A stretch of 64,000 nt of DNA from DAOUKH01 sp964291475. Its GTDB lineage: Bacteria; Chloroflexota; Dehalococcoidia; SHYB01. Position numbers and translations under genes: made by a program. The notes beneath the pieces were generated by a model. The model was not told the origin of the DNA. It made no database searches and worked only from the letters and a program-made list of their open reading frames with translations. The stretch is taken from the NCBI GenBank assembly GCA_964291475.2, contig OZ220058.1, positions 33,310-97,309 on the forward strand, given 5' to 3'. Shown here in pieces: positions 58,220 through 64,000 of this stretch. The number at the start of each line of letters is the position of its first letter. The stretch's first letter is position 1.

Positions 58220-60633
58220 TCGCCCTCGACCCAGAGGCGGGCGCCGTCGGTGCGGAACGTGACCGGGCCGTGTTCGGCGGTCGAGAAGAGGCCGTCGCCG
58301 ACCGCGGCGCGGAGCGTCGAGACGACCTCCGGCGCCGGGTGGCCGAGCGGGTTGTCCGCTCCCGCGCTGATGATGGCGGCGGCGGGCGCGACCCGCTCGA
58401 CGAAGGCGTCCGTCGTCGACGTACCGCTGCCGTGGTGGGCCGCCTTCAGCACGGTGCTCTCTATCCCCACGCCCTGATCGACAAGGAAGCGTTCGGCGAG
58501 GGCCTCGATGTCGCCGGTCAGCAGGAAGGAGACCTCGCCGTAAGCGACCCGCAGCACGAGCGAGTTGTTGTTGCCGTCGGACCCCGTCCCGAGCAGCGGG
58601 CGCGGCGGCGGGTGCAGCACCTCGACGGTCGTCTCGCCCAGCGTGATGCGTTGGCCGGCGAAGACCAGGGAGACCGGCGTCCCCGCGCGCTCCAGCGCGG
58701 CCTTCCACGCGGCGTGCTCGGTATCGCCCGACGGCGAACCCGGCTCCAACGCCAGACCGACGTCGTAGCGTGCGGCGATGTCGGCGAGCCCCCCGGCGTG
58801 GTCGGTGTCGGCGTGGGTCAGCACCATGACGTCGATGCCGCGGTCCCAGAACGGCAGCGCCGCGCCAAGCGCGTCCAGGGCCCCGCCGGGAGTGGGACCC
58901 CCGTCGACGAGCAGCGTATGCCGCGACGGCGTCCGCACCACGACGGCGTCGCCCTGGCCGACGTCGGCGAAGGTCACTTCGAGCATCTCGTCCGGCCCGC
59001 GGAGGGCGGCGGTCCACACCAGGGCCGACGCCACAACCAGTGCGGTAACGGCCAGCCCGAAGCGGCCGACCTCCATGCGCGGCAGTGCCGGCAGGGGCAG
59101 CCTTCCTGCGGCGCGGACGAGCGGCGCCACCCTCGCCGCCCCGAGCGCCACGGCCCCTAGTGCGGCGTAGTACACGGCAACCAAGACACGGCTCATGTCG
59201 CCCACCTGAACGTTGGAGAAGGCAAGCGCGGCGAAGAGCTGCGTCGTCCACGCCAGGAGGCCGAGCGCCGCCCATCCGCCCCAGGCGAAGAGCCACGCCG
59301 CCGGCTCGGAGACCACGCCAATCGCGCCGGCGAGGAGGGAAAACACCAAGGCCAGAGGCAGGAGGGGCAGGGCGAGCACGGTCACCGGGATGCCGGTGAG
59401 CGCGATCTGGTGGAAGTAGAAGGCGACGGCGGGCCAGGTCAGCAGCGTCGCCGCGAAGCCCGCGACCCCTGCCCGTGCCGCGAACCGCGTCACGGAGTCG
59501 AGGAGGCCCCCGCCGGCGCCCCACTCGATGCGCTCGGTGATCCACGGCGCAACCACGACGATCCCCGCCATCGCCAGGAAACTGAGTTGGAAGGAGACCT
59601 CCCACAGCATGCCTGGGTCGAACGCCGTCAGCACCAGCGCGGCAAGCATCAGGGCGGTGAGTCCGTGGCGCTGGCGTCCGAAGTAGAGCGCCGCAAGGTA
59701 GAACGTCGCCATCACCGCCGCCCGCTGCGCCGACGGCGGCAGTCCGGCGAGCATCGCGTAGCCCCACACCGCGAGCAACGGCAGCGCAAAGAGCAAGCCA
59801 CCGGGGCCGCGGCACGAAACGCCGCGCCAGCGCCAGCGTCATCACCAGCGCCATGCCGACGTGCAGGCCGGAAATGGCCAGCAGATGGGCCGCGCCCGAG
59901 TCGCGGAAGTTGCGCACGACGTCGGAGGGAATGTCCGACCGCACGCCGACGGTCAGGGCTTGGGCGAGGGAGGCCTGCGGTTCGGGGAGCACCCGTCCCA
60001 GCGCGCCGGCGACTTCGCTGCGCGCGGTGAACAGGGCGCGGTCGAGCCAGGGACCCTGTCCCGTTCCTCGCACCTGGGTCCGGGGAAAGGCCATCACCGA
60101 GCCGACGCCCTGTTTCGCCAGATAACTGGGGAAGTCGAAGTCGCCCGTGCGCCGCGGCGCTTCGATCTCGCCGGCAAGGTGCAGCGCGTCGCCCTGGCGG
60201 AAGAAGGGGTGCTCGCGGGCGGCAGTCAGGGCGGGGGCCGGACGCGCCGTCACCAACACACGGCCCTCGGTCTCCCGCCAATCGCCGGCGCCGCGGGCCG
60301 CTTCGACATGGAACTCGAAGCGCAGCGCAGTCCCGGCACGTTCGGGGTAGGAGTCGACGTAGCCGCGAAGCTCGACCGGCGTCCCATGGAAGGCGGCGAG
60401 CCCGCCGGATCGGAGGCGCCGTCGTGCAGGTCGAAGCGAACGACGCCGATCAGCGCCCCGGCCACCGCCAGCCCCACGAGGAGCCACCGTCGACGGGGCG
60501 CGGCGGCCGCCGAGATGAGCAGCGCCGCCGCCAACGCCCCGGCGGCCCCGAACGCGAGCGCCGCGGCCAGGCCAAGCTCCGCGCCCAGGAAGACGCCGAG
60601 CAGCCAGCCCCCGGCGAGCGCGATGACTCGCAT
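58216..60633 (-). pseudogene. comEC: ComEC/Rec2 DNA-uptake channel, interrupted by two frameshifts
   Basis: ComEC forms the membrane channel for transforming DNA. Across three segments the whole protein of about 806 residues is present. The N-terminus (60633 to about 60405) has RVIALAGGWLLGVFLGAELG. The OB/DUF4131 part and channel start in another frame (about 60405 to 59805) have FHGTPVELRGYVDS and HLLAISGLHVGMALVMTLALA. The competence domain and metallo-beta-lactamase domain back in the first frame (59796 to 58216) have VTFADVGQGDAVVVRTPSRHTLLVDGG, VLTHADTDHAGG and KAAHHGSGTSTTDAF. The shifts cancel and lie at short C runs (CC/CCC near 60405 and CCC/CCCC near 59805). This may be sequencing error rather than a dead gene. 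comEA follows upstream, so a transformation locus is likely. Confidence 0.85.
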
Positions 60634-60636
60634 CGT

Positions 60637-61176
60637 CTAACGCACCACGACCAGCGGCCGGAGCGCTTCGAGCGTCGCCGCCCCGATGCCTTCGACGAGC
60701 AGCAGGTCCTCGACCCGGCCGAATCCCCCGCTCACCGTGCGGTAGTCGAGGATGGCCTGGGCCCGCCGGGGGCCGATTCCGGGCAGCGCCTCGAGCTCGT
60801 CGGCGGTGGCGCGGTTGAGGTCGAGCGGTGCGGGAGTCGCCGCCGGTACCGGCACGGCGCTCACCCGTGGGATGTCGATGCGCTCCCCGTCGCTCAGCCG
60901 CGCCGCCATGTTCAATGAGCCGGTGTCGGCGTCGGCGAGCAGGCCGCCCGCAGCCTCGACCGCCTCGATCACGCGGTCGCCGCGCCGCAGGTCGTAGACG
61001 CCCTCGCGCGCCACCGCGCCCGCGACGTGCACCCGGATTTCGCCGTCGTCGGGCGGCATGGTGATCTCAATCCCGCCGGACGAGCCCTCGCCAACGACCA
61101 GCGCCGCAATGCCGCCCGCCAGGACGGCCAGCAGGACGGCGATCACGGCAACGCGGAGCGCGGCAGACCAGATCAT
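60637..61176 (-). CDS. comEA: ComEA helix-hairpin-helix DNA-binding competence protein
   Basis: This 179-residue DNA receptor for natural transformation has an N-terminal membrane anchor (ALRVAVIAVLLAVLAGGIAALVV). An SLBB domain at about 47-105 (IRVHVAGAVAREGVYDLRRGDRVIEAVEAAGGL) precedes C-terminal tandem helix-hairpin-helix motifs (LDLNRATADELEALPGIGPRRAQAILDYRTVSGGF and VEDLLLVEGIGAATLEAL). It is 3 bp upstream of comEC on the same strand, the standard comEA-comEC order. Its intactness argues against loss of competence and favours error as the cause of the comEC frameshifts. Confidence 0.94.
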   Translation of the reverse strand: MIWSAALRVAVIAVLLAVLAGGIAALVVGEGSSGGIEITMPPDDGEIRVHVAGAVAREGVYDLRRGDRVIEAVEAAGGLLADADTGSLNMAARLSDGERIDIPRVSAVPVPAATPAPLDLNRATADELEALPGIGPRRAQAILDYRTVSGGFGRVEDLLLVEGIGAATLEALRPLVVVR

Positions 61177-61242
61177 GGACGGAGTCCGGGAGCCGGGTCG
61201 GTACGCTACAGGGCGGCCTCGAAGGGGTCAAGCGGTGCTATC

Positions 61243-61365
61243 ATGGTCTCCCCCAAGCGCCGCGACGGGGCCGCAAAGCCCATGCTCACCAAGCTCATCA
61301 TCGTCCTCATAGTCGTCCTCGTGGGCTCGGTGATCTGGCGCGCCTTTCAGCGGACCCGGCGCTAG
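61243..61365 (+). CDS. Possible small membrane protein
   Basis: This 40-codon frame from the ATG at 61243 (or 27 codons from 61282) encodes a basic head and one hydrophobic helix (LTKLIIVLIVVLVGSVIW) with a basic tail RAFQRTRR. This is a believable single-span peptide. No Shine-Dalgarno is obvious for the first ATG. It occupies the gap between divergent comEA and convergent acyl-CoA dehydrogenase genes. Support is limited to composition. Confidence 0.4.
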   Translation: MVSPKRRDGAAKPMLTKLIIVLIVVLVGSVIWRAFQRTRR

Positions 61366-61378
61366 GCGCCCTCCACCC

Positions 61379-61470
61379 CTCCCGTAGGGGCGATTCACGA
61401 ATCGCCCTCCCCCGCTCTGGAGAGCGCCTTTAGCCTCCCTCCCCCTGGGAGGGACTGAGGGCGGGCCCGC
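61379..61470. repeat. Dispersed palindromic repeat units
   Basis: This holds the unit GTAGGGGCGATTCACGAATCGCCC (about 61386-61409) and a CCTCCCTCCCCCTGGGAGGG palindrome (about 61433-61452). Both belong to families seen elsewhere in the window. Confidence 0.65.
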
Positions 61471-61478
61471 AACCCTAC

Positions 61479-62657
61479 CTACCGCGGCAGACCCAGCCCC
61501 CGCGTGGCGATGACGTTCCGCTGTATCTGGTTCGTGCCGCCGATGATCGAATAGGCGATCGAGTAGCGCAGCGCGTGGTCCACCGTGCCGTCGAGCAGGA
61601 GGTGCGCCCGGTTGGGCGTGTCGCGGTCGACCTGGCCGAAGAGCCCGAGCACCTGCAGCGCGGTGTGCGCGAACCGCTGCGTCATCTCGCTGCCGAAGAT
61701 CTTCAGCTCCGAGGCCTCGAAGCTCGGGTTCTTGCCGGCGTTGTACAGCCAGACGAACCGGTACTGGAGCATCCGGCAGACCCGGATCTCGACGGCGAAC
61801 TCGGCCAGCTTGTGCCGCAGCACCCGCACGACCGGGTCGTCGCTCTTGTCCATGCCCCGCTCGTGCCAGAGCACGGTGAGGTCCTGGAGCATGCGCTCCC
61901 CCATCGCGGCGTACTCGACGAAGGCCCGCTCGTGGTTGAGCACCGTCGTCGCGATGTACCAGCCCTGGTTCTCCTGTCCGATGAGCGACTGCGCCGCGTT
62001 CACCCGGCAGTTGTCGTAGTGGACGATCTGCTGCTTGCCGCCGCCGAGGTTGCCGAAGGTCTCCGGGCGCAGCCCTTCCGTGTCCGACGGGATGACGAAG
62101 AAGCTGATGCCCTTGTGCTTGGGGGCCTCGGGGTCGGTCCGCGCGAGCAGGAAGCTGTACTGGGCCTCCTCCAGGTGGCCGCCCCAGATCTTCTGGCCGT
62201 TGATGATGTAGTCGTCGCCGTCGCGGACGGCGCGGGTCTGCAGACCGGCGAGGTCGGAGCCGTGGTCGGGCTCGGAGAAGCCCTGGTGGAACTTGATCTC
62301 GGCCCGGGCGATGGGGCCGAGGAAGCGCTGCTTCTGCTCCTCCGTCCCATGCTGCATGATGGCGGGGCCGAGGTAGCCGACCCCGGCCTCGCGCACGATG
62401 ACGCGGTGGCGGGCGCTCTCCTCCGAGAAGACGAGCTGCTTGGTGATCGTGGCCTCCTGGCCGCCGTACTCCTTGGGCCAAGCCATCGTCAACCAGCCCT
62501 TCTCGGCCAGCTTCTTGCGGATGTTCTGGATGACCTCGGCGGCCTCCTCCGATTCGTGGCCCTGCATCCCGTACCAGTCGTCGGGCAGCTCCTCGCGGAA
62601 GAAGTCGCGCACCTCCCGGCGGAAGGCTTCGTCTTCGGGAGAAAAGACTGGGTGCAT
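61479..62657 (-). CDS. Acyl-CoA dehydrogenase
   Basis: This 392-residue FAD enzyme oxidises an acyl-CoA. It starts MHPVFSPEDEAFRREVRDFFREELPDDWYGMQGHESEEAAEVIQNIRKKLAEKGWLTMAWPKEYGG. It has the FAD/substrate segments KFHQGFSEPDHGSDLAGLQTRAVRDGDDYIINGQKIWGGHLEEAQYSFLLARTD and the C-terminal IAYSIIGGTNQIQRNVIATRGLGLPR. The usual catalytic Glu region of short-chain enzymes is not obvious, as in other members of this long-chain or steroid-like subgroup. It is followed 26 bp upstream by the VOC gene and then a close paralogue, all on the same strand. Its substrate is unknown. Confidence 0.92.
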   Translation of the reverse strand: MHPVFSPEDEAFRREVRDFFREELPDDWYGMQGHESEEAAEVIQNIRKKLAEKGWLTMAWPKEYGGQEATITKQLVFSEESARHRVIVREAGVGYLGPAIMQHGTEEQKQRFLGPIARAEIKFHQGFSEPDHGSDLAGLQTRAVRDGDDYIINGQKIWGGHLEEAQYSFLLARTDPEAPKHKGISFFVIPSDTEGLRPETFGNLGGGKQQIVHYDNCRVNAAQSLIGQENQGWYIATTVLNHERAFVEYAAMGERMLQDLTVLWHERGMDKSDDPVVRVLRHKLAEFAVEIRVCRMLQYRFVWLYNAGKNPSFEASELKIFGSEMTQRFAHTALQVLGLFGQVDRDTPNRAHLLLDGTVDHALRYSIAYSIIGGTNQIQRNVIATRGLGLPR

Positions 62658-62683
62658 GGTCGGCTCCGGTGGGTGTGATTGGG

Positions 62684-63111
62684 CTACCGCGGCGGGTAGG
62701 TCATGAACTCCAGGATGTTGCCGTCGGGGTCGCGGGTGTAGACGCTCGTCCCGTCGCGCTGTCCGGCGTCGCCCCCGCCCTTCTGGTCGTAAGGACCGTA
62801 GGCGATCTCGGCGCCGGCGTCGAGGATCAGCTGCTTAGCCTCCTCGATCGTGCCGTCGAAGTAGAAGCAGAGGTCGCCGCAGCCGGGGACCGCCGTGGGG
62901 CCCGGGCGGTGAACCGCGGGTTCTGCCAGAACTCGGGCGGGTGGACGTTGAGCTTGGCGTTCGGCCCGATCTGCACCGCGAACCACTTCGCCTTGCCGGC
63001 CCGCCACTCGTCCTCGTAGAGAATGTTAAAACCCAGCCGGCGGTAGAAGTCGATGAAGGCGTCGGAGTCGGCCGTCGGCAGCGATACGTGATCGAAGCCC
63101 TGGACCGTCAT
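62684..63111 (-). pseudogene. VOC (glyoxalase/dioxygenase superfamily) protein, frameshifted
   Basis: The first part (63111 to about 62900) is MTVQGFDHVSLPTADSDAFIDFYRRLGFNILYEDEW to NPRFTAR. The rest continues one frame over as GPTAVPGCGDLCFYFDGTIEEAKQLILDAGAEIAYGPYDQKGG to DPDGNILEFMTYPPR. Both halves of the vicinal-oxygen-chelate fold are present, including the H in FDHVS and E in LEFM as metal ligands. Restoring one G at a CGGGCCCC run near 62900 makes a continuous protein of about 142 residues. The gene could be functional if this is a base-calling error. It lies between two acyl-CoA dehydrogenase genes on one strand. Confidence 0.8.
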
Positions 63112-63134
63112 GGTGGCGCCTCCCGTCGTCGCGG

Positions 63135-64000
63135 CTAGCGGGGCAGGCCGAGGCCGCGGACGGCGATGAGGTTGCGCTGCACCTCGCTGGTGCCGCCCAT
63201 CAGGGTGTAGCCCGGCTGGTAGCGGATCTGCTGCTCGATCCGGCCCGCGAGCGGCGCGTCGCCGTTCCCGCGCTGGACCTGGGCGTAGAGACCCAGGACC
63301 TCGCCGGCCACGTGCATGAACCGCTGCGTCATCTCGCTGCCGAAGATCTTCACCTGCGACGCCTCGTAGCTCGGGTCCTTCCCCGCGCCGTAGAGCCAGA
63401 TGAACCGGTAGTTCAGGACGCGGCAGACCTCGATCTCGACGGCGACCTGGGCCAGCTTCTGGCGCAGGAGCTGGGTGCGGTGGTCCTGCAGCTTGTCGCG
63501 CCCCTGGGCCCGCCACAGGTCCATGAGCTCCAGCAGGAGGCGCTGCCCGTTGGCTGCGTGCTCCACGAAGGCCCGCTCATGGTTGAGCGCCGTCGCCGCG
63601 ATGTACCACCCCTGGTTCTCCTCGCCGACGAGGCACTCATTCGCGTCGACCCGGCAGTCGTCGTAGTACACGACCTGCTGGTGCCCGCCGCCCATGTTCG
63701 CGAAGGTGTCGGCGCGCAGGCCCGGGGTGTCGGTAGGAATGATGAACAGGCTGATCCCCTTCGACTTCGGCGCCTCTGGGTCCGTCCGCGCCAGGAGGAA
63801 GCTGTACGCCGACCGCTCGACGTGGCCACCCCAGATCTTCTGGCCGGTGATGACGTAGTCGTCCCCGTCGCGGACGGCGCGGGTGGTCAGGCCGGTGAGG
63901 TCGGAGCCCGCGTTGGGCTCGGAGAACCCCTGGTGGAAGTCGATCTCGGCGCGCGAGATGGGGCCCAGGAAGCGCTGCTTCTGCTCCTCCGTCCCGTGCT
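63135..64000 (-). CDS. Acyl-CoA dehydrogenase, partial (runs off window)
   Basis: This is the C-terminal part of an acyl-CoA dehydrogenase, open to the window edge; the N-terminal domain is missing. It shares many blocks with the neighbouring gene at 61479 (GGGHQQVVYYDDCRVDANECLVGEENQGWYIAATALNHERAF; NYRFIWLYGAGKDPSYEASQVKIFGSEMTQRF) and ends GYTLMGGTSEVQRNLIAVRGLGLPR. The two probably form a pair of related dehydrogenases flanking the VOC gene in one operon. The substrate is unknown. Confidence 0.9.
   Translation of the reverse strand, partial: HGTEEQKQRFLGPISRAEIDFHQGFSEPNAGSDLTGLTTRAVRDGDDYVITGQKIWGGHVERSAYSFLLARTDPEAPKSKGISLFIIPTDTPGLRADTFANMGGGHQQVVYYDDCRVDANECLVGEENQGWYIAATALNHERAFVEHAANGQRLLLELMDLWRAQGRDKLQDHRTQLLRQKLAQVAVEIEVCRVLNYRFIWLYGAGKDPSYEASQVKIFGSEMTQRFMHVAGEVLGLYAQVQRGNGDAPLAGRIEQQIRYQPGYTLMGGTSEVQRNLIAVRGLGLPR

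Noticed and set aside
1..64000. tRNA or rRNA genes
   Set aside because: I found no T-arm-like GGTTCRANTCC context in any gap and no rRNA sequence; the gaps hold repeats or regulatory sites instead.

Overview
The window is GC-rich chromosomal DNA with short intergenic spaces, many 1-11 bp gene overlaps and frequent GTG/TTG starts. The gene repertoire includes repeated LLM-class flavin oxidoreductases, metal-dependent amidohydrolases, CaiB/BaiF CoA-transferases, MaoC hydratases and acyl-CoA dehydrogenases. Surface proteins carry Thr-Pro stalks. This mix resembles Chloroflexota, in particular Dehalococcoidia/SAR202-like lineages. The assignment is an inference from content; no rRNA or other phylogenetic marker was compared.

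Layout. 0-10 kb: a partial GT39 glycosyltransferase, a nuclease-like orphan, a DNA-maintenance block (ybeY, dnaX, ybaB, recR), a flavin oxidoreductase, a membrane-anchored molybdopterin enzyme, a zinc alcohol dehydrogenase and a DCC thiol oxidoreductase with an in-frame UGA. 10-19 kb: recO, biotin carboxylase and biotin carrier, an MFS transporter, then an acyl-CoA cluster (GWTDGLP-motif protein, two MaoC-type subunits, two CaiB/BaiF CoA-transferases). 19-25.6 kb: HicAB, two amidohydrolases, and an operon of SDR dehydrogenase, small hypothetical protein, SelW/Rdx-like selenoprotein and secreted protein. 25.6-36.5 kb: an NHL-propeller surface protein, serine-biosynthesis-type genes, an amidohydrolase, tyrS and ribF. 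36.5-39.8 kb: aroF, aroH, trpA and a CPBP protease gene, read from one end behind a Phe/Tyr-rich leader peptide and attenuator. 40-54 kb: a PQQ-propeller lipoprotein, three tandem aminotransferases plus RidA, two flavin oxidoreductases, peptide ABC-transporter parts and an amidohydrolase. 54-64 kb: galU, yihY, rph, EamA transporter, comEC, comEA, and acyl-CoA dehydrogenases around a VOC protein.

Main observations. (1) Two genes have UGA exactly at a redox-active cysteine position: CxxU in the Rdx protein and UxxC in the DCC protein. Each UGA is followed 17-18 nt later by a hairpin of bacterial SECIS type, so the genome probably makes selenoproteins, although no sel genes lie here. (2) A 21-codon leader rich in Phe/Tyr codons precedes a terminator, and the leader's own end can pair with the terminator; this is textbook attenuation for the aromatic operon. 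(3) Spaces between genes carry dispersed palindromic repeat families, the largest array being about 700 bp at 50.6-51.3 kb. (4) Three genes at 57-63 kb (comEC, VOC, EamA) are frame-disrupted, two of them at short G/C runs, so sequence error must be considered before calling pseudogenes.
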